From Cellvibrionaceae bacterium (lineage in GTDB: Bacteria; Pseudomonadota; Gammaproteobacteria; Pseudomonadales; Cellvibrionaceae), in assembly GCA_030597965.1 (NCBI GenBank), contig JAUVQU010000087.1, positions 1 to 9,021 on the forward strand: a stretch of 9,021 nt of DNA, given 5' to 3'. The translations under genes and the position numbers were made by a program. Of this stretch, positions 1-6,147 are shown in pieces; position 1 is the stretch's first letter, and every line of letters begins with the position of its first letter. The notes beneath the pieces were generated by a model. That model had not been told where the DNA came from, did no database searches, and saw only the letters and a program-made list of their open reading frames with translations.

Positions 1-61
1 GGAGCTCACATAACACCAAAATAAACCGCGCCCATAGCGTCAGACCACCTGCCTTGTTATG

Positions 62-149
62 GCTGTATACTTTTTCAAGGTACAGTGATGTAAAAACTAC
101 AGAGATTTACATCCATGCACTCAATAGGGGAGCACACGGCGTATACAGC
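62..149. repeat. Perfect 9-base inverted repeat around the integrase remnant
   Basis: GCTGTATAC at 62-70 is the exact reverse complement of GTATACAGC at 141-149, leaving 70 bases between the arms. A second perfect 8-base pair, GATGTAAA (87-94) and TTTACATC (106-113), lies inside with an 11-base loop, but its centre is offset from that of the outer pair. The inner pair falls in the integrase codons and may be chance. The outer pair brackets most of the remnant. There is no T-tract next to either arm that would make an intrinsic terminator for uvrA. Confidence 0.45.
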
Positions 150-164
150 TCTTTAAGTAGGCTT
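72..164 (+). pseudogene. C-terminal remnant of an integron-integrase-like tyrosine recombinase
   Basis: The plus-strand frame through this stretch reads YSDVKTTEIYIHALNRG, followed by AHGVYSSLSRL. This matches the end of integron integrases (IntI family), typically LGHSDVKTT-x-IYTHVLNRGG-x-GVRSPLxRL. The codon at 108-110 is the nucleophilic Tyr in the IY-x-H context. Nine residues upstream, the conserved His of the LGH motif is Tyr (codon 81-83), and the preceding Leu-Leu-Gly is Phe-Ser-Arg. The upstream part in this frame does not look like integrase, so the box I/II Arg and Lys regions are absent. No stop appears at the family's usual end; the frame runs on into the end of uvrA on the other strand. 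I infer a decayed, non-functional fragment. The -LNRG-xx-GV- tail favours IntI over XerC/D or phage integrases. Confidence 0.6.
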
Positions 165-178
165 CAAATTTCTTGGAA

Positions 179-3004
179 TCACACATCCAACATGCTTTTA
201 AGAAAGTGCCCAGTAAACGACGCTTTCACTTTCGTTACATCTTCCGGCGTGCCGGTCGCGATGATTTGACCACCCCCAGAACCACCCTCTGGGCCCAGGT
301 CGACAACCCAGTCAGCGGTTTTAATCACATCGAGGTTGTGTTCGATGACCACTACCGTGTTGCCATGATCACGCAGGCGATGCAGTACGTTTAACAGTTG
401 CTGAATATCGTAGAAATGCAACCCAGTGGTTGGCTCATCCAATATATACAGTGTTTTACCCGTATCGCGCTTGGAAAGTTCTTTGGCGAGCTTCACTCGC
501 TGTGCTTCACCGCCAGATAGCGTTGTCGCCGCCTGCCCCAAACGAACATAGGACAAACCTACGTCCATGAGTGTTTGAAGCTTTTTAGAAATAGATGGCA
601 CAGCCTCAAAAAATGGCTGGGCGTCTTCGACGGTCATATCCAGATACTCGTATATATTCTTACCCTTGTAACGAATCTCCAGCGTCTCGCGGTTGTAGCG
701 CTTACTCTTACACACATCACAGGGCACATATACATCCGGCAGGAAGTGCATTTCTACTTTCATCACACCGTCACCCTGACAGGCTTCACAGCGGCCGCCC
801 TTCACGTTGAAACTGAAACGGCCGGGCTTATAACCGCGTGAACGCGCTTCTTGTGTACCAGAGAAGAGTTCACGGATTGGTGTAAAGATACCGGTATAGG
901 TAGCGGGGTTAGAGCGTGGCGTACGGCCAATTGGGCTTTGGTCAATATCGACGCACTTGTCGAAATGACTCATACCTTCGACGTTATCGTGCTCTGCCGC
1001 TTTTAGTGTGGTTGCACCGTTGAGCTCGGTGGCCGCAAGGGGATAAAGCGTATTGTTAATCAGTGTTGATTTACCCGAACCTGAAACACCGGTAACACAC
1101 GTCATTAATCCAACGGGAATTTCCAGCGATACGTTCTGCAGGTTATTACCTCTGGCACCAGACAGCACCAAAGTTTTATCTTTGTTCATTGGAGTGCGAT
1201 TTTCTGGCACGGGGATTTTTTCTTCACCGGACAGGTATTTACCGGTCAGGGAGTTCTCATTGCGCATGACATCAGCCAGTGTACCTTCGGCAACGATTTC
1301 ACCGCCGTGTACACCCGCACCCGGGCCAATATCAACAATATGATCGGCGAGGCGAATCGCATCTTCGTCGTGTTCGACCACGATGACGGTGTTTCCCAGA
1401 TCACGCAGATGGCGCAGCGTGGCTAATAAACGTTCGTTGTCACGCTGGTGCAGACCGATCGACGGCTCATCCAGAATGTACATCACTCCCACCAAGCCAG
1501 CGCCAATCTGGCTGGCCAGACGAATACGCTGCGCTTCACCACCGGACAAGGTATCTGCGCTGCGGTTGAGGGTTAAATAATTAAGACCGACATCCACCAA
1601 AAACTTAAAGCGGTCACGCAATTCCTTGAGAATCTTATCGGCGATCTCCGCCTTAGCACCTTCAAATTCTAATTGTTCAAAATATTCAAAGGCTTCACCG
1701 ACCGGCTTATCGGTCATTTCTGGCAGGGTTTTATTGTCTACAAATACATTGCGCGCATCGCGACGCAAACGCGTGCCATTACACTCGGGGCAGTTTTGCG
1801 TGGACACATATTTAGATAGTTCGTCGCGTACACTTTGCGATTCAGTCTCTTTAAAGCGACGATTCATATTATTAATCACACCCTCAAAGGTGTGATTGCG
1901 CTTCACTTCATCACCACGGTCGTTCTTGTAACTGAAGCTGATTACATCATCACCGGAACCATACAAAATGGCCTCCTGCGATTTTTTATCCAGTTTTTCC
2001 CACGGCGTATCAATCGAGAAGCCATAGTGGCTCGCCAGTGAAGTCAGTAAATGGAAGTAATAAAAATTGCGTCGATCCCAACCACGAATCGCCCCTTCCG
2101 CTAACGAGGAATCTGAGTATTGAATGACCTTGTCCAGGTCAAAATATTGACTCACGCCTAAACCGTCACAACTTGGGCAAGCACCGGCTGGGCTGTTAAA
2201 CGAGAACAACCGAGGCTCTAGCTCCGATAGTGAGTAGTCGCATACCGGGCAAGCGTGTTTGGCAGAGAAGATACGATCATCCCCATCACCATCCATATAA
2301 CTGATGCCTGCCAAGCCCTCACTGAGCTGCAATGCGGTTTCAAAGGATTCCGCCAAACGTATTTTTAAATCGTCGCGTACTTTAAAGCGATCAACAACCA
2401 CATCAATGGTGTGTTTTTTCTTTTTATCCAGCTCCGGCGCATCGTCCAAGTCCACCACGAGACCATCAATACGGGCGCGAATAAAACCGTCGCGGCGTAG
2501 CTGCTCCAATATATGTAAATGCTCTCCCTTGCGGCCTCGCACCACCGGCGCCAGCAACATAATTTTGGTGCCTTCCGGCAATGCCAATACCTGGTCAACC
2601 ATCTCGGAGACAGTCTGTGCCTCTAACGGCTCACCATGCACAGGGCAGCGCGGATCGCCCACACGAGCAAATAGTAGCCGTAGGTAATCGTAAATCTCGG
2701 TAATCGTACCCACGGTGGAACGCGGGTTGTGGGATGTGGATTTTTGCTCAATGGAAATTGCCGGGCTCAAACCTTCAATGTGATCCACATCGGGCTTTTC
2801 CATCATCGACAGGAACTGACGAGCGTAGGTCGAGAGTGACTCCACATAGCGACGCTGCCCTTCCGCGTAAAGCGTATCGAACGCCAGCGAAGACTTGCCC
2901 GAACCAGACAGACCCGTAATAACAATCAACTTGTCACGGGGCAGATCTATATCAATATTTTTTAGGTTATGGGTGCGCGCCCCACGTACAACGATGGTAT
3001 CCAC
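179..3004 (-). CDS. uvrA: Excinuclease ABC subunit A (UvrA), DNA damage sensor of nucleotide excision repair
   Basis: UvrA dimerises, scans DNA for bulky lesions with UvrB, hands the lesion to UvrB and leaves before UvrC cuts. It is a cytoplasmic double-ABC ATPase. The 941 residues match the family's usual length (E. coli about 940). First ATPase: Walker A GLSGSGKS (31-38), signature LSGGEAQR (487-494), Walker B MYILDEPS (508-515). Second: GVSGSGKS (639-646), LSGGEAQR (829-836), LYILDEPTTG (852-861). Zinc-binding pairs are C252/C255 with C276/C279 and C739/C742 with C762/C765; a further CPEC is at 405-408. The start is GTG, chosen because MDTIVVRGARTHNLKNI aligns with the E. coli N-terminus and AGGAAG sits 5 bases upstream. 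The transporter upstream ends at a terminator, so uvrA is probably its own unit. All key residues are present. I see no canonical LexA box in the leader. Confidence 0.98.
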   Translation of the reverse strand: MDTIVVRGARTHNLKNIDIDLPRDKLIVITGLSGSGKSSLAFDTLYAEGQRRYVESLSTYARQFLSMMEKPDVDHIEGLSPAISIEQKSTSHNPRSTVGTITEIYDYLRLLFARVGDPRCPVHGEPLEAQTVSEMVDQVLALPEGTKIMLLAPVVRGRKGEHLHILEQLRRDGFIRARIDGLVVDLDDAPELDKKKKHTIDVVVDRFKVRDDLKIRLAESFETALQLSEGLAGISYMDGDGDDRIFSAKHACPVCDYSLSELEPRLFSFNSPAGACPSCDGLGVSQYFDLDKVIQYSDSSLAEGAIRGWDRRNFYYFHLLTSLASHYGFSIDTPWEKLDKKSQEAILYGSGDDVISFSYKNDRGDEVKRNHTFEGVINNMNRRFKETESQSVRDELSKYVSTQNCPECNGTRLRRDARNVFVDNKTLPEMTDKPVGEAFEYFEQLEFEGAKAEIADKILKELRDRFKFLVDVGLNYLTLNRSADTLSGGEAQRIRLASQIGAGLVGVMYILDEPSIGLHQRDNERLLATLRHLRDLGNTVIVVEHDEDAIRLADHIVDIGPGAGVHGGEIVAEGTLADVMRNENSLTGKYLSGEEKIPVPENRTPMNKDKTLVLSGARGNNLQNVSLEIPVGLMTCVTGVSGSGKSTLINNTLYPLAATELNGATTLKAAEHDNVEGMSHFDKCVDIDQSPIGRTPRSNPATYTGIFTPIRELFSGTQEARSRGYKPGRFSFNVKGGRCEACQGDGVMKVEMHFLPDVYVPCDVCKSKRYNRETLEIRYKGKNIYEYLDMTVEDAQPFFEAVPSISKKLQTLMDVGLSYVRLGQAATTLSGGEAQRVKLAKELSKRDTGKTLYILDEPTTGLHFYDIQQLLNVLHRLRDHGNTVVVIEHNLDVIKTADWVVDLGPEGGSGGGQIIATGTPEDVTKVKASFTGHFLKSMLDV

Positions 3005-3009
3005 TAATA

Positions 3010-3015
3010 CTTCCT
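3010..3015 (-). promoter_or_regulatory. Ribosome binding site of uvrA
   Basis: On the minus strand AGGAAG is followed by TATTA and then GTG. The good Shine-Dalgarno match with a 5-base spacer supports the GTG codon at 3002-3004 as the real uvrA start; no ATG is available at that point of the protein alignment. Confidence 0.75.
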
Positions 3016-3021
3016 AGATTG

Positions 3022-3036
3022 CTGTTGTCACAATAG
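3022..3036. promoter_or_regulatory. Near-perfect 15-base palindrome in the uvrA leader
   Basis: The minus strand reads CTATTGTGACAACAG: arms CT-n-TTGT and ACAA-n-AG around a central G, with one mismatched pair. It lies between the candidate -10 box and the ribosome binding site, where an operator could block elongation or initiation. It is not the CTG-N10-CAG of gammaproteobacterial LexA, since the spacing is one base short and one half ends TAG. A regulator cannot be named, and chance is possible. Confidence 0.25.
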
Positions 3037-3061
3037 ACCAACGATAAAAAGCCAGCCGATA

Positions 3062-3067
3062 ATTATA
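3062..3067 (-). promoter_or_regulatory. Candidate -10 box of the uvrA promoter
   Basis: A consensus TATAAT lies on the minus strand 58 bases upstream of the uvrA start, within GCGTATAATTATC. No good -35 hexamer sits 16-18 bases upstream; ATAGTG is at 17. This would be a sigma-70-type promoter with a strong -10 and a weak -35, often a sign of activator dependence. Its position between the upstream terminator and uvrA is what one would expect of a separate uvrA promoter. Confidence 0.45.
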
Positions 3068-3115
3068 CGCCTTTAAGATAAGAGCACTATGATCAATTCT
3101 GCCTTATTTATAAAT

Positions 3116-3152
3116 AAAAGCCCCTGCACGAGTTATACGCACAGAGGCTTTT
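3116..3152 (-). terminator. Rho-independent terminator after the RND transporter gene
   Basis: The minus-strand RNA forms an 11-pair stem, AAAAGCCUCUG with CAGGGGCUUUU, around a 15-base loop, followed by UUUUAUUUAU. The one imperfect pair is U-G in the minus RNA but C-A in the plus RNA, so the structure favours minus-strand transcription. It begins about 70 bases past the transporter stop codon and separates that unit from uvrA. Confidence 0.8.
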
Positions 3153-3184
3153 CCTTGAACTTTATGCTGATCACTTTTCTTTTT

Positions 3185-3203
3185 GGTCGAAATTTATTCG
3201 ACC
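3185..3203. repeat. Perfect 7-base-pair hairpin just after the RND transporter stop
   Basis: GGTCGAA (3185-3191) and TTCGACC (3197-3203) are exact reverse complements around a 5-base ATTTA loop. The hairpin begins about 20 bases after the transporter stop codon. On the minus strand it is followed by an A-rich run, not T-rich, so it is not a canonical terminator. It could protect the mRNA 3' end left by the stronger terminator beyond it. Confidence 0.5.
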
Positions 3204-3222
3204 GTCATGCTCAGCCTCAGTA

Positions 3223-5778
3223 TTACTTACCTAGCGGCTTCACCAACAACAGTAAGCGAGGCAACAAGGTCAGCGCCGCCAAAATAGCCGAGAACATGGC
3301 CAGTGCGGTGAGCAAACCAAAGTAAATCGACGGAATAAACTTAGACGCGGCCAAAATACTAAAGCCCAGAATAATGATCATCGAAGTGTAAAACAGTGCC
3401 CGGCCAATAGACGCATGGGAGCGATGCATCGCGCCTATGTAATTCCTGTCTATGGCAAATTCTGTTTTAAAACGATGAATATAGTGAATGGAGCCATCCA
3501 CTCCCATGCCCACCGTAATAGCCGCGATGGTGATAGTCATCATATCCAACGGAATACCCACCAGCCCCATAAAGCCCAATACAAAACCGGCGGCCAGCAT
3601 GTTCGGCACAATCGCCAACACAGCCAGACTGAATGAGCGGAACAGCATCAGGAACATAATCATAATGCCTATAAACACGGCGCCTAACGTCACGATCTGC
3701 GAACTGAACAGGCTCTGCAGCATATTGTTATAGAGCACCAACAAGCCGGTAAAGTGCACCTGATCTTCTTTAAAGCCCAGCTCGTTAATGGCGTGGTCAC
3801 GAATTTTATCGATCAACTCTGCTCGGCGCAGATTAGGGTCTGTCTCTTTCACACGCATGGCAATGCGCGTTTGATTCTCTTCATCCGAAAGAAAAGGCTT
3901 AACCAACACCGACATAATATCGGCCGGCAGGGACTTCTTAACCAGTGCCAATTCGAAATCGTTGAGACGCGAACCGTTAATATCATTAGCTACTTCAAAT
4001 GCGGTCGCTACCGATTGCACCTTGCCAACTTCTGGCAATGAGTCCAAATAGTCGTGCAGTTCTGTTACCTGCTCCAAACCAGCAACGGTGAACCAATAGT
4101 TACCTTCTTCTGCTGGCTCTTCTGTAACAAAAGCACCACCACCGAACTCGTTATCGCCGAACTCATCACCGCCAAAGTCGTCCGTGCCGAACTCATCTTT
4201 TTCAGAAAAATCATCACCGAACTCATCATCTTCAAATGAGCCAAATCCGTTAGACTCCGTAATGGCTTCAGGATCTACATCCAAAATAACTTCAAGCGTA
4301 ATAGTACCGCCAAGGTTTTTATCAATGACGGTCATACCTTGATAAATTTCGGTAGACTCGTGGAAGTAATCAATGAATCGGTTTTCCACTTCCAGCTTAT
4401 TAATGCCGTAAACACTCAACGCGCCAATACCAACGCTGATCCACAACACCAGACTCATGTGGTTTTCTGTAAAGCGCGAGAACAACAGCGTAAAGGCCGC
4501 AGACTTATCCCCTTTATCCTTCACCTCACCTTTGCCGACTAGCATCAAACCCGCCGGAATAATAATGAAGGAAAGAATCAGTGCCAGCACCAGGCCGATA
4601 CTCATCATCCAGCCAAAATCGATCACCGGGCGAATATCACTCACCACCAGTGAGACGAACGCCACAACGGTGGTCAAGGTGGTATAGAGACACGGACGCG
4701 CCATATAAGACACGGCCTTCATCACCAATTCTTCCTGCTCAGCATCGGGAAATTCCGCGTGGAATTCACGGTAACGCACAATAAGGTGAATGGTGATCGC
4801 CAGAGAAATAATGAGCAGCAGGGCAACAAAGTTTGACGAGATGACCGTGAGCCGCCAATCAACCCAACTCAACCAACCCAGCATCATGACGACTGTCGTC
4901 AGGCAGGTCAGCATGGGCAAGATAACGAAGCGTTTTTCTCTAAAAATAATCGTCATGATGACGACCATAAACACCAGAATACAACTACCGAATACGTTCA
5001 AATCACTGCGAACAAAATCAACCATATCCGCCGTAATCATTGAAGGACCGCCCACAAATAATTCAGCGCGGTCACTGTATTTTGCAACGATTCCGCGCAC
5101 CGCCTCTACACGCGTATGATCCTTTTCCGCCAGTGCGGTGCGGTAATCCAAGAACTCTTTACTAACGCGATTCAATTCAACTTTTTCTTCAGAGGTCAAA
5201 CCCTGCTGATCGCGCTTTAAACGCAAACCATCACGCTGACCTACCAATTCAAAGAAACGCTCATTCAATGCAAGGTTAAGTAAAATTGCTGTGGTCTGCT
5301 CATCCGGTCCCAACAGCATTTCCCGATAAATCGGGCTTTCCAAAAATTCTTTTTTAGCCTGCTGACGATCAACACCCGGCGTCAATAAATTGCGACCTTC
5401 CGCCAACTCAGACATGGCAACAATAGGGCTGTAGAGCAGCGGGACATCCAAAATGGAGTTGATACTAAGAACGCCATCAACGGCTGCAAACTCGGCTCGA
5501 ATATCTTTTAGCAGATTAATCGATTCATCGGAGAACAAGTCTTGCTGTGGCTTAAAAGTCACAACCAGGAAGTCACCATTGGCATAACGCTGATTAATTT
5601 CACGAAAATAATCAAGTGAGGTGTCATGCTCAAGGGTCAGAGAATCTGAGGAGGCATCCAACTTAAAGTTAGGCAGACCGGCGGCAAGGCCACAGGTAAT
5701 AAGGAAAACCAGTAAAAACATAGTCTTCGGGTGCCCAATTACTGCGCACCGATAAAAATCAACCATCCTTTGAAACAT
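3223..5778 (-). CDS. RND superfamily MMPL/SSD-type inner-membrane transporter (COG1033-like)
   Basis: Predicted proton-driven exporter of the RND superfamily; the substrate cannot be read from sequence. The 851 residues show the duplicated RND layout. TM1 (about 17-36) is followed by a periplasmic domain (about 37-258) opening with the acidic, Ser-rich stretch typical of this family. Then come TM2-TM6 (about 260-279, 284-304, 311-335, 362-380, 385-414), TM7 (440-459), a second periplasmic domain (460-692), and TM8-TM12 (694-713, 716-741, 744-768, 793-812, 816-846). The motif ITVGMGVDGSIHYIHRF (754-770) in TM10 is the conserved acid-bearing segment, with D761. The equivalent TM4 segment has Ala327 instead. 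Residues about 514-550 form an unusual acidic Phe-Gly-rich repeat. Start ATG is preceded by AAGG at 7 bases. No membrane-fusion or outer-membrane partner gene is adjacent, so it may act alone or with unlinked partners; lipid or hopanoid transport is possible but unproven. Confidence 0.88.
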   Translation of the reverse strand: MFQRMVDFYRCAVIGHPKTMFLLVFLITCGLAAGLPNFKLDASSDSLTLEHDTSLDYFREINQRYANGDFLVVTFKPQQDLFSDESINLLKDIRAEFAAVDGVLSINSILDVPLLYSPIVAMSELAEGRNLLTPGVDRQQAKKEFLESPIYREMLLGPDEQTTAILLNLALNERFFELVGQRDGLRLKRDQQGLTSEEKVELNRVSKEFLDYRTALAEKDHTRVEAVRGIVAKYSDRAELFVGGPSMITADMVDFVRSDLNVFGSCILVFMVVIMTIIFREKRFVILPMLTCLTTVVMMLGWLSWVDWRLTVISSNFVALLLIISLAITIHLIVRYREFHAEFPDAEQEELVMKAVSYMARPCLYTTLTTVVAFVSLVVSDIRPVIDFGWMMSIGLVLALILSFIIIPAGLMLVGKGEVKDKGDKSAAFTLLFSRFTENHMSLVLWISVGIGALSVYGINKLEVENRFIDYFHESTEIYQGMTVIDKNLGGTITLEVILDVDPEAITESNGFGSFEDDEFGDDFSEKDEFGTDDFGGDEFGDNEFGGGAFVTEEPAEEGNYWFTVAGLEQVTELHDYLDSLPEVGKVQSVATAFEVANDINGSRLNDFELALVKKSLPADIMSVLVKPFLSDEENQTRIAMRVKETDPNLRRAELIDKIRDHAINELGFKEDQVHFTGLLVLYNNMLQSLFSSQIVTLGAVFIGIMIMFLMLFRSFSLAVLAIVPNMLAAGFVLGFMGLVGIPLDMMTITIAAITVGMGVDGSIHYIHRFKTEFAIDRNYIGAMHRSHASIGRALFYTSMIIILGFSILAASKFIPSIYFGLLTALAMFSAILAALTLLPRLLLLVKPLGK
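4129..4239 (-). repeat. Coding repeat for an acidic (D/E)-F-G low-complexity segment in the RND transporter
   Basis: Codons for residues 514-550 encode repeated Asp/Glu-Phe-Gly units: DDEFG, DDF, KDEFG, TDDFG, GDEFG, DNEFG, ending in GGG. About 15 of 37 residues are Asp or Glu, with only one Lys. The segment lies in the second periplasmic domain between two ordinary, strand-like regions (LEVILDVDPEA before, NYWFTVAGLEQ after), so it looks like a flexible acidic loop inserted in the fold. Short repeat units suggest slippage-prone expansion. Confidence 0.8.
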
Positions 5779-5785
5779 AAGTCTG

Positions 5786-5789
5786 CCTT
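5786..5789 (-). promoter_or_regulatory. Ribosome binding site of the RND transporter gene
   Basis: AAGG on the minus strand lies 7 bases before the ATG at 5776-5778. It supports this ATG over the in-frame Met at residue 5, which has no better site. Confidence 0.5.
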
Positions 5790-5824
5790 GCTGAAAAGTG
5801 TGAAGCCTATTAAAGAAGCCGGCT

Positions 5825-5853
5825 ATTATCGTGAATTAGTACGCAGAAGGGAA
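5825..5853 (-). promoter_or_regulatory. Weak sigma-70-like promoter candidate for the RND transporter gene
   Basis: GATAAT (5825-5830, five of six consensus bases) lies on the minus strand 46 bases before the start codon. TTCCCT (5848-5853, about three of six) sits 17 bases further upstream. A promoter is expected here because the gap to moeB is long. The -35 element overlaps the 5850-5870 hairpin, so the match is tentative. Confidence 0.3.
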
Positions 5854-6100
5854 CCACCCAGCATGGTTCCGTGGTCACAGGCTCGCAAAAGCTGCTTGCC
5901 TGTCCGCAGGAGCCAGCCCCAAAGTGAATTTCTGCGCAGCATGAAGAAAGGGCAATTGAGGTGCTGGCGAACACACATAATAGTTTTGTCATCCAAAGCT
6001 TTCGCTTGCAGGGCAAGCTCTTACAAAAGCAACGCTCTCTCCATCAACGATATGTAATTGGAAATCATGTTTGCTCCTCACAGTGACAACCAAGAATGGG

Positions 6101-6141
6101 GCCACCCCAAGGGCATCCAGCCCAGACAAAGCCGGGGTGAC
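6101..6141 (-). repeat. Two-level hairpin just downstream of moeB
   Basis: In the minus-strand RNA GUCACCCC pairs with GGGGUGGC (8 pairs including one U-G), enclosing a second stem GGGC/GCCC with a 5-base loop. In the plus-strand RNA the U-G pair would be C-A, so the structure suits minus-strand transcripts. It starts 6 bases after the moeB stop and could end or protect the prfA-prmC-moeB message. No clear U-tract follows, so a standard intrinsic terminator is not supported. Confidence 0.45.
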
Positions 6142-6147
6142 GGTAGA

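Larger units (their letters stand above)
5779..6147. other. Gap between moeB and the RND gene: no clear gene, four hairpins
   Basis: This 369-base stretch follows the moeB stop on the minus strand. Inverted repeats seen are: GGAACCA/TGGTTCC (5850-5870, 7 pairs, 7-base loop); ACAGGC/GCCTGT with inner GCA/TGC (5877-5903); GCTTGC/GCAAGC (6004-6018, 3-base loop); and a two-level stem at 6101-6141. A minus-strand frame (5810-5992, 60 codons from ATG) would encode a Cys-rich peptide with a lipoprotein-like start, but it has no convincing ribosome binding site and overlaps the hairpins. In Pseudomonas murI follows moeB; no MurI-like sequence is seen here. Confidence 0.6.

Noticed and set aside
87..113. 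GATGTAAA/TTTACATC stem as the uvrA terminator
   Set aside because: It is AT-rich, not followed by a T-tract on the minus strand, and its bases are explained by the integrase-like codons.
2304..2687. Plus-strand 127-codon frame inside uvrA
   Set aside because: It is antisense to well-conserved UvrA codons, with a Ser/Arg-rich composition typical of a shadow frame.
3022..3036. LexA (SOS) box in front of uvrA
   Set aside because: CTGTTGTCACAATAG begins with CTGT, but the second half is TAG at the wrong spacing; it does not fit CTG-N10-CAG.
3185..3203. Hairpin GGTCGAA/TTCGACC as a rho-independent terminator
   Set aside because: The sequence after it on the minus strand is A-rich; the real terminator signature is the stem at 3116-3152 with its U-tract.
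5731..6057. Plus-strand 108-codon frame across the moeB-transporter gap
   Set aside because: It starts inside the transporter gene, has no recognisable domain or ribosome binding site, and runs through the hairpins.
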